Source of the DNA: Elusimicrobiota bacterium
Lineage (GTDB): Bacteria > Elusimicrobiota > Elusimicrobia > F11
Assembly: GCA_022072025.1 (NCBI GenBank)
Contig: JAJVIP010000020.1
Location: forward strand, 1-64,000
Length of the DNA: 64,000 bases
Direction: 5' to 3'
The first letter of the stretch is position 1. Each line of letters opens with the position of its first letter. Under the pieces are notes generated by a model. The model worked only from the letters and a program-made list of their open reading frames with translations, was not told the DNA's origin and made no database searches. This document shows, one piece after another, positions 1 through 7,995 of the stretch. Both the position numbers and the translations under genes were made by a program.

Positions 1-1
1 T

Positions 2-37
2 CACGACGATTTCATCGTGGTTGAAATCGATAAATAG
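2..37 (+). CDS. 3' end of an unidentified ORF (partial)
   Basis: Eleven in-frame codons reading HDDFIVVEIDK enter from the left edge and stop at TAG 35-37. The fragment is too short to assign to a family. It is followed directly by short repeats that could belong to a transposon end, so it may be the tail of a transposase, but nothing in the residues proves this. It could also be a chance open frame. Confidence 0.25.
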   Translation, partial: HDDFIVVEIDK

Positions 38-78
38 CCCCATTTCTCGTCGAAAACCGCATTTTTCCCGTCGAAAAC
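37..78. repeat. Two direct repeats, possible transposon-end binding sites
   Basis: The decamer CGTCGAAAAC occurs at 48-57 and 69-78, exactly 21 bp (two helical turns) apart, each copy preceded by a CATTT-type stretch. A third partial unit (GCCCCCATTTCG) lies near 105-117. Phased short repeats next to an ORF end resemble terminal transposase-binding sites of IS21-like elements. No element boundary or target duplication can be seen because the window starts here. Confidence 0.3.
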
Positions 79-134
79 ACTCCTGAGTGATCCTGCTCAA
101 AAAGTGCCCCCATTTCGCAACTGTCTCCAAATTT

Positions 135-186
135 CTTAATTCAAAATTAACCAAACCTTAATGAAATCTTAATCTCACTTGTGACA
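135..186 (+). promoter_or_regulatory. 11-bp phased TTAA array, Pho-box-like operator/promoter
   Basis: The tetranucleotide TTAA occurs at 136, 147, 158 and 169, exactly every 11 bp, and again in phase at 202. The octamers read CTTAATTC, ATTAACCA, CTTAATGA and CTTAATCT with 3-base spacers. Direct repeats of this type and spacing are typical of binding sites for PhoB/PhoP-family (OmpR-type) regulators. An AT-rich -10-like stretch (GACAAAAT) follows at 183-190. No gene starts downstream on the plus strand before the terminator at 235-275. The regulator is inferred, not shown. Confidence 0.45.
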
Positions 187-234
187 AAATAGACCCAGCA
201 ATTAAACAGATTTCAATTGTTAGATCGGTTTTTT

Positions 235-275
235 GGGGGTCGGATTTGGTTAGGGGTCCGACCCCCTATTTTTTT
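235..275 (+). terminator. Rho-independent terminator
   Basis: A perfect 10-bp stem (GGGGGTCGGA 235-244 with TCCGACCCCC 257-266) has a 12-base loop and is followed by TATTTTTTT. It terminates rightward transcription, either of the ORF at the left edge or of a short transcript started near 195. On the minus strand the stem is followed by A rather than T, so it is not a terminator for ndk. Confidence 0.85.
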
Positions 276-291
276 CCCCGAAGCATTTTGA

Positions 292-744
292 TTACTTAAC
301 GAATTCTTCTTTTTTGAACCACAACTTCACTTCTCGATCTGCTTCAAGAGGGTTCGCTGAAGCATGTATCACATTTTCAAAAACGCCGGCCGTGGTGATG
401 CGGCCAAACATGCCTCGAATGGTATCGGTTTTGGCTTTTTCTGGATTTGTTTCACCCGCCAATGCGCGGATTTTTTGAATGGCATCCTCTCCTCGGTACA
501 CAAGCGCCATCACCGGGACGTTTCCTCCATGGAGTTTTCCAGTGATGTATTCAATGAGTTGGGGGAAAAAAGGTTTTCCGACATGATCGACATAATGATC
601 GTTGGCCAATTTCTCGCTCACCAGCATCAAGCGTCCTGCCACCAATGAAAGTTTGGCTTCATCAAGTTTGGCCAGAACCTGGCCAGTCAGGTTGCGTTTA
701 ACGGCGTCGGGTTTAATAAGAACAAGTGTGTCTTGAACAGACAT
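292..744 (-). CDS. ndk: Nucleoside diphosphate kinase
   Basis: This cytoplasmic enzyme transfers the gamma phosphate from ATP to nucleoside diphosphates through a phosphohistidine and so balances NTP and dNTP pools. The 150-residue protein has the usual family length. It shows the N-terminal LVLIKPDAV strand, the TIRGMFG nucleotide-binding segment near residue 108 and the catalytic histidine H127 in NVIHAS. TIRG is preceded by DT rather than the usual PG, a mild deviation. The start is supported by GGAGGATATTC just upstream. It sits alone at the left of the signalling block with no terminator of its own visible. Confidence 0.97.
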   Translation of the reverse strand: MSVQDTLVLIKPDAVKRNLTGQVLAKLDEAKLSLVAGRLMLVSEKLANDHYVDHVGKPFFPQLIEYITGKLHGGNVPVMALVYRGEDAIQKIRALAGETNPEKAKTDTIRGMFGRITTAGVFENVIHASANPLEADREVKLWFKKEEFVK

Positions 745-783
745 GAATATCCTCCAGAATTTATTTCAACGAAGGGCGGGATA

Positions 784-2115
784 CTAGCAATTCGAGGAGG
801 ATTCTTTATCGAGGGGGTTGGGGGTGGGGCGATCAAACCGCGGGGCCGGAGAAATTTTTCCTTCAAAAGCGGTGGGGATCGGTCCCTGATAATACTTGTG
901 GAAGCGTTTTAAAATATCGAGTGCCTCATCATTGGGATTGCTGATCTCGCAGAATGTGACGAGTTGTTGCAGCGTATAGGGTTGGAGGACGACAAGATCA
1001 GCCGCTTCTAGTTTTTCCAAATGTTCGACCAGATGGATTTTTATGAAGTTGGTCAAACTCATTTTCATAAGGGCTTCTGCGCAGATGGGATCAAAATGAC
1101 CACCCGCTTCCCGTTTGATGATGGCAAGGGCATTTTGAATCGACATGGCATTTCGGTAATGGCGTTTGGATGTGATGGCATCAAGAACGTCTGCAACCGC
1201 CAGTATGCGCGCTCCCAATGGGATGGCGGTCCCTTTGAGTCCACGAGGATATCCATTTCCATCAAACCGTTCATGATGCCCTGAAGCGATGGCAGGCACA
1301 TCAATGAGGCCACTTCGAAATTTAAATTTAGACAACAGACTAAATGTTCCATTGGCGTGGGTTTGGATCTCATGATATTCGTCGGCGGTTAAAGAGCCTT
1401 CCTTTCTCAAAATATGTTCCTTAATTTCAATTTTCCCCAAATCATGCATGAGCCCAGCATAACGTAACTTTTCTAACTCTTCATTATGAAGCTTCAGGGC
1501 TTTTCCCACTTCAATGGCATATTCGGTGACGCGAAAGGAATGACTGGCAGTAAGAGGGTCCCTTTGGTCGATAGCAATTGAAAGGACCTCCAGTGTCGAT
1601 TCAAAATTCTTTTTAAGTTCCTCATAAAAACTTAAGGTGATTTGGTGCGCTTCCTCAAGTTGCGCGGTTCTCTCTTTAACTTTTCTCTCAAGATTGACGT
1701 TCCATTCCATCAAAGCCGCACCCATGGCCTTGTTTTCTTCGATAAGCCTCTGATGTTCGATGGCCTGATTTAATAGAGATTTGATTTGTTCAATATTGGC
1801 AGGCTTGAGCAAATAGGCGGTGGCGCCACAGTTCAGCGCGTCAATAGCAAAATCAGTTTCGGCGTAACCCGTCATCATGATGACGGTCAGCTCAGGCATT
1901 TTTCCTTTGATTGACTTAAGTACATCAATGCCCGTCATGTCTGGCATTTTAATGTCCAAAAGTGCGGCTGCAAAATCATTGGACTCCGCGGCGTTTAAGG
2001 CAGCCAGACCGCAGTCGGCAGAGACCACTTGGAATCCCGCTGTTTTTAAAATGCTTTCCAGGGTGACACGTTGCCCTTTGTTGTCGTCCACCAATAATAT
2101 TCGGTTATTTATCAT
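784..2115 (-). CDS. Response regulator with HD-GYP c-di-GMP phosphodiesterase output
   Basis: The N-terminal receiver domain (about residues 4-120) carries the acidic pair after ILLV, phospho-acceptor D54 in LLDIKMP, and K104 in LLKPAN. A coiled linker leads to an HD-GYP domain (about 185-345) with HDLGKIEI and an intact HHERFDGNGYP motif, so it should hydrolyse cyclic-di-GMP when phosphorylated. The ORF could start at ATG 2121, but GGAGG would then lie one base away; the ATG at 2115 has a 7-base spacing and is chosen. It follows the kinase gene directly, and together with the FIST gene forms one operon. A C-terminal extension of about 100 residues is not recognised. Confidence 0.93.
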   Translation of the reverse strand: MINNRILLVDDNKGQRVTLESILKTAGFQVVSADCGLAALNAAESNDFAAALLDIKMPDMTGIDVLKSIKGKMPELTVIMMTGYAETDFAIDALNCGATAYLLKPANIEQIKSLLNQAIEHQRLIEENKAMGAALMEWNVNLERKVKERTAQLEEAHQITLSFYEELKKNFESTLEVLSIAIDQRDPLTASHSFRVTEYAIEVGKALKLHNEELEKLRYAGLMHDLGKIEIKEHILRKEGSLTADEYHEIQTHANGTFSLLSKFKFRSGLIDVPAIASGHHERFDGNGYPRGLKGTAIPLGARILAVADVLDAITSKRHYRNAMSIQNALAIIKREAGGHFDPICAEALMKMSLTNFIKIHLVEHLEKLEAADLVVLQPYTLQQLVTFCEISNPNDEALDILKRFHKYYQGPIPTAFEGKISPAPRFDRPTPNPLDKESSSNC

Positions 2116-2117
2116 GA

Positions 2118-3776
2118 TCATTCCTCCATATTGGTTTCAATTTTTAGTGGTAACCTGATGGTGAAATTGGTTCCTTTTCCAACCTGGCTTGTTACAAGTA
2201 TTTGTCCGCCATGTTTTTCGACTATGTTTCGACTAATGGCCAGTCCCAATCCCGTTCCTGTGGTTTTGGTGGTGAAGAGAGGTTCAAAAATTTTAACCAA
2301 GTGGGACGGATCAATTCCGGCTCCGGTGTCTTCGAAACTTATGTCGATAAATTCTTGATTGGGCTTGTCCATTTGGGTGGTTTCAATGACAAAACCAGAT
2401 TTGATTGTGAGAGTCCCTCCTTTGGGCATGGCTTGAATGGCGTTGGAAGAGATGTTGCAAAAAACTTGATTGAGACGGTCCGGGTCCACCATGGCTGAGG
2501 GAAGCCTTACGTCCAAATCCCATATCAGGGAAATATTTTCAGGAATTTTTATGATGTTGGGTAAATTCTCAAGGACATCATTGAGATGGGTTTTCCTGGG
2601 AACCAATTGAACCACGTGAGAATAATCCAACAGCTCTCCAATGATCACCACCGATGAGTCCACTTCACTTTCAGCCAGTTTGATGATGGTTTTCAGATGG
2701 GGGTCTGTTTCTAAGAGAGGATTTCCTTTTAATGCATTTTGGATGTAGTAAATGGCGTTTCGGATGGCGCCGAGCGGATTTTTGAGTTCATGCGCGACTC
2801 CAGCAGCCAATCGGCCAATGCTCGATAAACGTTCGCTTCGCACCAATTGATGGTATAAATCTTTTTCTTTTTGATTGGACAGCTTCAGGTCTGTTATATC
2901 TCGCATGATCGATTGCACGACGATTTGTCCTCCATAGGTAAGGATTTTCCCGGAATGCGCCGTTGAACGGATCAATCCATTTTTTCTAAGAATGGACATT
3001 TCTCTTTCTGAAAGGGTGTTACCGTTCATGAGACTCTTGAAGTCATTCATCAGCTGGTTGTGTTCCTGGGGATGACACAAGTCAAAAAGGGTCATTTTTA
3101 ATAATTGGTCTTTGGAGTGCCCGGTGAGTTCAACCGCCGCTTGATTGACGTTAAAAATTATCCCGGAATTTGGATCGCTGATGAAAATTGGCAAATTCGA
3201 TTGTTCGAACAAGTTTTGATAGCGGTCTTTTGTTAAATGAAGTTGTTGATGGGTGTTAAGAAGTTCAAGTGCCATGTCATTTTCTTCGTACACACTTAAA
3301 TCTTTATGGCCATCTTTATTCCATTCCATCCTTGGTTGACCCATGAATCGGCAGGTGGTGTCTCCTTTTGTCAGGCAGTGTGTTTCTAAGAAATAAAGTG
3401 GAACCCCATTTTTCCAGCTGTTATATCCAGCGAGATATCCTGATATGAACCAACATTGACACCTTGATTTTCCAGCGTGGAAATACCTCAAATATTCGCT
3501 GGCCTCGATTGAATTTTTTAATTCAAAAATAAATTTTTCTGAATTTGGGTCCGATATTTCCACGAATTCTCCAAGATCCCTATGGGCGGATAGCGGTTCA
3601 GAATTTTTCATGGCTACAGATTGTCCACAAGACAGGCCCGCGCGTGTTAAAACTCCATTCGCCCGAGATTCTCCAATAGACCAAGCCAATTCTCGCCTTA
3701 AGCGACCCAGGAACTCGGGGAACAACGAGAAGGCAATCTGATTTTTTTGATCAAGAGCGGGAACTTCGATTTTCAT
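2118..3776 (-). CDS. Sensor histidine kinase with V4R/XylR-N-like and PAS sensory domains
   Basis: This is a soluble 552-residue kinase with no membrane segment. Residues about 20-150 resemble the XylR N-terminal/V4R ligand-binding module, seen in the GYLAGYNSWKNG stretch and the ETHCLTKGDTTCRF signature (C134, C142). A PAS domain follows at about 183-300. The HisKA helix carries the phospho-acceptor H329 in VAHELKNPLG, and the ATPase domain has NISSNAIQAM, DTGAGI and GTGLGLAI boxes. It lies between a FIST-domain gene (4-base ATGA overlap at 3773-3776) and the HD-GYP regulator, so these probably form one cascade. The ligand is unknown. Confidence 0.9.
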   Translation of the reverse strand: MKIEVPALDQKNQIAFSLFPEFLGRLRRELAWSIGESRANGVLTRAGLSCGQSVAMKNSEPLSAHRDLGEFVEISDPNSEKFIFELKNSIEASEYLRYFHAGKSRCQCWFISGYLAGYNSWKNGVPLYFLETHCLTKGDTTCRFMGQPRMEWNKDGHKDLSVYEENDMALELLNTHQQLHLTKDRYQNLFEQSNLPIFISDPNSGIIFNVNQAAVELTGHSKDQLLKMTLFDLCHPQEHNQLMNDFKSLMNGNTLSEREMSILRKNGLIRSTAHSGKILTYGGQIVVQSIMRDITDLKLSNQKEKDLYHQLVRSERLSSIGRLAAGVAHELKNPLGAIRNAIYYIQNALKGNPLLETDPHLKTIIKLAESEVDSSVVIIGELLDYSHVVQLVPRKTHLNDVLENLPNIIKIPENISLIWDLDVRLPSAMVDPDRLNQVFCNISSNAIQAMPKGGTLTIKSGFVIETTQMDKPNQEFIDISFEDTGAGIDPSHLVKIFEPLFTTKTTGTGLGLAISRNIVEKHGGQILVTSQVGKGTNFTIRLPLKIETNMEE

Positions 3777-4714
3777 GCAGGTACCAATAAGGCAATCACG
3801 GTGTCGTTGAGTTGGGGAACCGTTCTCTGGGTCCTTCTTATGAATAAATTTGTTGTTGAGAAGCCCAGGAGTGGAATGTTTGGAAGAAGATGACTGGCCG
3901 GAGCCAAATTATTTAGAGGGTTGGAAATGTTCGTCTGTTGATTGAAATCATATATCAAGAGGCCAAGACAAGGGGGAGCATCTTGCATATGGGCAGCGGC
4001 TTCCCGCAGCGCCGTCTTTGTGGCTTCTTGAAGGACCTCTTGATGTGATCCAAATGCGCCCACCGCCACTGATCCCAGCCCCCAAGGTGAATGAGAGAGA
4101 AATTCGATTCCCAACATACCGTGCTTAATTGTCCTATTGAGGCATATGAGGGGAGATTCACTTGGATTTGATGTGGATGTTCCTATCAGCCATGATTCAA
4201 GACCCAAATCAATTCCAAGGGTGTTGGCAACTTGAAGTTCAGCTTCTTGCAAGTTGTGGGTGAATACCAGGCATCCTCGATTGGAAAATTCTCGAAGCGC
4301 ATTCCCCCGATGATGTCGAAAAGATGAGATCAAGGAAGTGCTGCCTCGCCATATTGCTTTGGAATCCATCTCTAAAGAACCAATCGAAATTTGGGTATTG
4401 GAAGTTTGAAGACCAATCACATATCCCGTGTCAACGATATTTGTTTCATTGGAAAAGGTGTTCGTGACCGGTACCGCTACCAAGCAATCCTCTCCGATGA
4501 TCAGGCGAGCTCCTTCAACATAATCTTTAAAGTGCAGAGTGGACGGCGCAAAAACCAATACCAATTGAAGGGAACTCTCATGTAACTGCTGTTTCACTGA
4601 TTGGGCGGCCTCTCGGCCCCGTTGAAAATGATCCGGATGAGAAGAGTATCCGAAGCCAATTCGCATTGATTTGTCGGTCATTGTTTCCATGGCTAATAAT
4701 GAGGATGTTCCCAT
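3773..4714 (-). CDS. FIST-domain sensor protein
   Basis: The protein resembles FIST_N plus FIST_C proteins, intracellular small-ligand sensors usually linked to signal transduction. The N half has the LVLVFAPSTLHFKDYVEG strand-helix. The C half has the ALREAAAH helix, the CLGLLIYDF strand, the PLLGFSTTN turn and a closing DTVIALL strand. It is the first gene of the FIST-kinase-HD-GYP operon and overlaps the kinase start by 4 bases, which suggests translational coupling. The start is uncertain: GTG 4723, ATG 4714 (AAAGG 8-9 bases upstream) and ATG 4666 are all in frame, and the conserved part begins only at MRIGFGYSS (4666). Confidence 0.8.
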   Translation of the reverse strand: MGTSSLLAMETMTDKSMRIGFGYSSHPDHFQRGREAAQSVKQQLHESSLQLVLVFAPSTLHFKDYVEGARLIIGEDCLVAVPVTNTFSNETNIVDTGYVIGLQTSNTQISIGSLEMDSKAIWRGSTSLISSFRHHRGNALREFSNRGCLVFTHNLQEAELQVANTLGIDLGLESWLIGTSTSNPSESPLICLNRTIKHGMLGIEFLSHSPWGLGSVAVGAFGSHQEVLQEATKTALREAAAHMQDAPPCLGLLIYDFNQQTNISNPLNNLAPASHLLPNIPLLGFSTTNLFIRRTQRTVPQLNDTVIALLVPA

Positions 4715-4797
4715 CCCCGCCACCTTTCAAGTCTTTTAAAGAATTTGAATACGGCTTGAAATCAACTCAATTTGCCTCTAAATTGAGCATTGAATTT

Positions 4798-5997
4798 ATG
4801 TTTTCAAATACCCTTATCATCTTTCTGTTGTTTCTCATCATTGTAATGGCCTTTATTTTCTGGGCGGGGGCCAAAAATGCCCACCGACGTGAACAGGCCT
4901 ATAAATCAGCCTTGGAGATCAATCAGAAAAAATTGGACCTCCAAACTTCGCGTATTCATATCCTATCGCGCGCTCTTCCCAACCTTCAAAGCGCCATGGG
5001 AGAGATACATGAGAACAATTGGCAGACCATCGCTCTCGATGAATCTCGAGCTTTGCTTTGGGCGGATGGAGCCAGCTATTGGTGTTTGCATGAGTCCTCT
5101 CAAGAATTGGAATTAACGGTGGCGCGCGGGCTGGATACAAGTATCAAAGAAATCCGTGTTCGTTTGGATTTTAATGAAGCGGATGCTTTGGTTAAAGCGG
5201 CCAAAACCAGAGTCCCTGTTCTGTTGACAGACAATGAAATTGTATCCGAACCTCAAAGTACGTTGGCTGTTCCATTGGTGGTGTCGGCCCGGGTGATGGG
5301 TGTTTTTCGCTTTATTCGAAAAGGGGATTCTGCCTTGAACCCGCGAGAACTTGATCTTATCGCTATGTTTATAAGACAGTTGGCCTTGGTGGTGGAAAAT
5401 CATGAGATGGCCAGCAACAGAGAAAAATTTTATTTGGAATTGGTGCAAACCTTGGCGGAGATTTTAGATTCTCGCGACGCTTCAACGATAGGACAGACAA
5501 AAAAAGCGCGACACTTGGCCCGCCTTGTGGCCCAAGAACTCAATATGCCCGAGCAATTTATTTATTACTTGGAATTTGCGGCTCTTCTACACGATGTTGG
5601 AAAAATCGCTATTGATGACAGCGTCCTGAAGAAACCTGGGAAATTAACGCCCGAGGAATTCGAGGCCATCAAGAAGCATCCGGAGATTGGTTACAAGATT
5701 TTGGCGCCTGTGACCATGTTGGCGCCGGTGGCCCCGATGGTTCTGTACCATCAGGAGTGGTTCAATGGGAAAGGTTATCCAGAGGGACTCAGCGGTGAAG
5801 AGATTCCTTTGGGGGCTCGTATCGTGGCCATATTGGACGCTTGGGGGGCCATGACCTCGGTTCGACCCTGGCGGCCTCCTTTAAGCAATGAGGACGCCTT
5901 GAATGAAATTAGAAAAGGTTCCGGGACGCAATTTGACCCTCGGGTGGTGGAAGCTTTCGTTCTCGCTCTGGAGAAAACTCGTGACGTCACCGGTTAA
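4798..5997 (+). CDS. Membrane-anchored GAF/HD-GYP cyclic-di-GMP phosphodiesterase
   Basis: The chosen start gives a 399-residue protein with one N-terminal membrane helix (residues about 4-23), a basic stop-transfer and coiled stretch, a GAF domain (about 60-205) and an HD-GYP domain (about 210-385). HDVGKIAI is intact. The GYP motif reads YHQEWFNGKGYP, so the second His and the Asp of the canonical HHExxDGxGYP are replaced by Q and N. The ORF extends upstream to 4666, but that stretch lies opposite the FIST gene start and is not membrane- or domain-like. The gene is divergent from the FIST operon, and its stop codon shares TTAA with the stop of rnr. Confidence 0.85.
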   Translation: MFSNTLIIFLLFLIIVMAFIFWAGAKNAHRREQAYKSALEINQKKLDLQTSRIHILSRALPNLQSAMGEIHENNWQTIALDESRALLWADGASYWCLHESSQELELTVARGLDTSIKEIRVRLDFNEADALVKAAKTRVPVLLTDNEIVSEPQSTLAVPLVVSARVMGVFRFIRKGDSALNPRELDLIAMFIRQLALVVENHEMASNREKFYLELVQTLAEILDSRDASTIGQTKKARHLARLVAQELNMPEQFIYYLEFAALLHDVGKIAIDDSVLKKPGKLTPEEFEAIKKHPEIGYKILAPVTMLAPVAPMVLYHQEWFNGKGYPEGLSGEEIPLGARIVAILDAWGAMTSVRPWRPPLSNEDALNEIRKGSGTQFDPRVVEAFVLALEKTRDVTG

Positions 5998-7958
5998 GGG
6001 ATCAGTTCGAAATCCAATTGCCGTTTGAGGATGTTGGCTCCCGCAAGCAGGATTTTGACAGGTTGTCCCATCCGAAACATGCGGCCGGTGCGTTTTCCCC
6101 GTAAAGTAACACGGACTTCATCGAAGAAATAGTAGTCGTCTTTTAAGTTGGTCATATGGATCAGCCCTTCCACAAAAGGTTCTTTGAGGACCACAAACAA
6201 TCCAAACCGCGTGACCCCTGAAATCGATCCAGAAAATGTCTTCCCCAATTGTTTTTCCATGAGCCGGACGCGTTGTACGTCCAGGAACTCCCGTTCGGCT
6301 TCCACGGCGGTGCGTTCACGTTTGGAGGAATGATCGGCAATCACGGGGATCATCGTGTTCCATTGCTTTTGCCGGTCGGCATTGAACCGATGGTGCAACT
6401 TTTCCCGGACCAAGCGGTGAACAATGAGATCGGGATATCGCCGAATGGGGGATGTAAAGTGGGTATAACAAGCAGAGGCCAAGCCATAATGACCTTTGTT
6501 GTGTTCAGAATAAACAGCTTGTTTGAGGCTGCGTAGGATCATCATTTGCACCATCGGTTGGATGGGTTTCCCTTTGGAAAATTCAATAACCGATTGAAGG
6601 GCCATGGGATTTCCCTGGTCGAATTGCGGTGTGACGGGCACGCCCACGGATTGGAGGGTGGCGCGTAGAGTTTTGAGTTTCAGCTGATCCGGTTTTTCAT
6701 GGATGCGGTAGATGAAGGGCGATTTGCTCATGAAGGTGGCCACTGTTTCGTTGGCCAAAACCATGAAATCTTCAATCAATCTGTGGGCCTCGAGGCGTTC
6801 ACGTCGCCGGATATCAATGGGGCGGCCGTGCGGATCGGTGATGGTGTAGGGTTCTGGAAAATCAAAATCAAGGCTGCCGCGTGAAAAACGTTTTTTGCGA
6901 ATGCGACGAGCCAAAACCCCCATCTCCAATACATCCTTGATGATTTTGGGGTCCACGCCAGCTGGTTTATTTCCATTTAAAATTGTTTCAACTTCGTCGT
7001 AGGTAAAACGTTTGGCGCTTTTGATGGCGCTTTCAAATACTCGTCGATTAACAACATTTCCGCCTTGGTCGATGTCCATTTCACAAGAAAGTGTAAGGCG
7101 GATGACATCCGGCCGTAAACTACACAAGTTGTCCGAGAGCGCAAACGGCAACATGGGCAGAACGCTTCCACTTAAGTAGACGCTTGTCCCACGCTCATAG
7201 GCCTCTTGATCCAGTCTGGTTTTTTCGCGGACATAGCTGGACACGTCCGCGATGTGCACTCCCAATCGCCAACGATTTTGGGGGAGAGGTTCGATTGAAA
7301 CGGCATCGTCAAAATCTTTGGCATCGGCCCCGTCGATCGTGAAAACGGATTTGTTGAACAATAATTCGCGGCCTTTAAGCGCGGCAGATGGGACTTCATT
7401 CCCATAAGCCAGGGCTTCTTTTTCCACTTCAGGTGGGAAACGGTTCGGTAATTCGAATTTGTTGATGAGAATCTCAAGGTCAACGCCGGGTTGGTTTCGA
7501 GGCCCTATGATTTTGTCGAGCATTCCCGCTGCACCCTTGTGTTCCGTGGGCCATTGGGTGATGCGGGCCACCACCACATCGTCTTCTTTGGGGTTCAGTC
7601 CTTTGAGCTCCAAAATTTTTATGACACTGGCGCTCCCTTCCGGTTCAACAAAAGGAACGCCATGCATTCTTTTAAAGACGCCCACCACGGACGTGCGGGC
7701 ATGTTCGAGAACTTTGATGATTTCACCCACGCGTCTCCCATCATTCTGGGTTGACCGAATCCTCACTTGAACTCGGTCGTTGTTCATGGCCATGCGCAAA
7801 CTGGATCCTTGGATCAAGACGTCAGTCTGCCCCGGTTCTTCGGTGATGACGAAGCCAACGGTGCCTTTGATGTCAAGTCGACCTTCGATGAGTCGAGGAG
7901 CTTGCCCCGGTTTTTTTCTGTTAAAGACGTGTTTTTTGAGTGGTGGTTTCTGGCGCAT
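5994..7958 (-). CDS. rnr: Ribonuclease R, 3'-5' exoribonuclease
   Basis: RNase R degrades structured RNA processively from the 3' end. Order of domains in the 654 residues: cold-shock-like domains (about 20-190), an RNB catalytic domain with the acidic cluster TIDGADAKDFDD (residues 207-218) and GVHIADVSSYV, and a C-terminal S1 domain (about 575-650). It is shorter than the E. coli enzyme and lacks the long basic tail. The start has no Shine-Dalgarno, but TGG-TTTAAT ends 6 bases before the ATG, which fits a leaderless transcript. It is convergent with the HD-GYP gene, the two stop codons overlapping in TTAA. Confidence 0.95.
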   Translation of the reverse strand: MRQKPPLKKHVFNRKKPGQAPRLIEGRLDIKGTVGFVITEEPGQTDVLIQGSSLRMAMNNDRVQVRIRSTQNDGRRVGEIIKVLEHARTSVVGVFKRMHGVPFVEPEGSASVIKILELKGLNPKEDDVVVARITQWPTEHKGAAGMLDKIIGPRNQPGVDLEILINKFELPNRFPPEVEKEALAYGNEVPSAALKGRELLFNKSVFTIDGADAKDFDDAVSIEPLPQNRWRLGVHIADVSSYVREKTRLDQEAYERGTSVYLSGSVLPMLPFALSDNLCSLRPDVIRLTLSCEMDIDQGGNVVNRRVFESAIKSAKRFTYDEVETILNGNKPAGVDPKIIKDVLEMGVLARRIRKKRFSRGSLDFDFPEPYTITDPHGRPIDIRRRERLEAHRLIEDFMVLANETVATFMSKSPFIYRIHEKPDQLKLKTLRATLQSVGVPVTPQFDQGNPMALQSVIEFSKGKPIQPMVQMMILRSLKQAVYSEHNKGHYGLASACYTHFTSPIRRYPDLIVHRLVREKLHHRFNADRQKQWNTMIPVIADHSSKRERTAVEAEREFLDVQRVRLMEKQLGKTFSGSISGVTRFGLFVVLKEPFVEGLIHMTNLKDDYYFFDEVRVTLRGKRTGRMFRMGQPVKILLAGANILKRQLDFELIP

Positions 7959-7964
7959 AACCGC

Positions 7965-7970
7965 ATTAAA
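7965..7970 (-). promoter_or_regulatory. Putative -10 of rnr (leaderless)
   Basis: On the minus strand TTTAAT, preceded by TGG (extended -10 type), ends six bases before the rnr ATG. There is no Shine-Dalgarno, so transcription would begin at or beside the start codon. Confidence 0.45.
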
Positions 7971-7982
7971 CCATTAATAATG

Positions 7983-7988
7983 TATAAA
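7983..7988 (+). promoter_or_regulatory. Putative -10 of the methyltransferase gene (leaderless)
   Basis: TATAAA ends seven bases before ATG 7996, and no Shine-Dalgarno is present. It faces the rnr promoter, the two hexamers being 12 bases apart. Confidence 0.45.
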
Positions 7989-7995
7989 ACCCGCC

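Noticed and set aside
235-275. Terminator for ndk
   Set aside because: On the minus strand the hairpin is followed by A residues, so it works only for rightward transcription.
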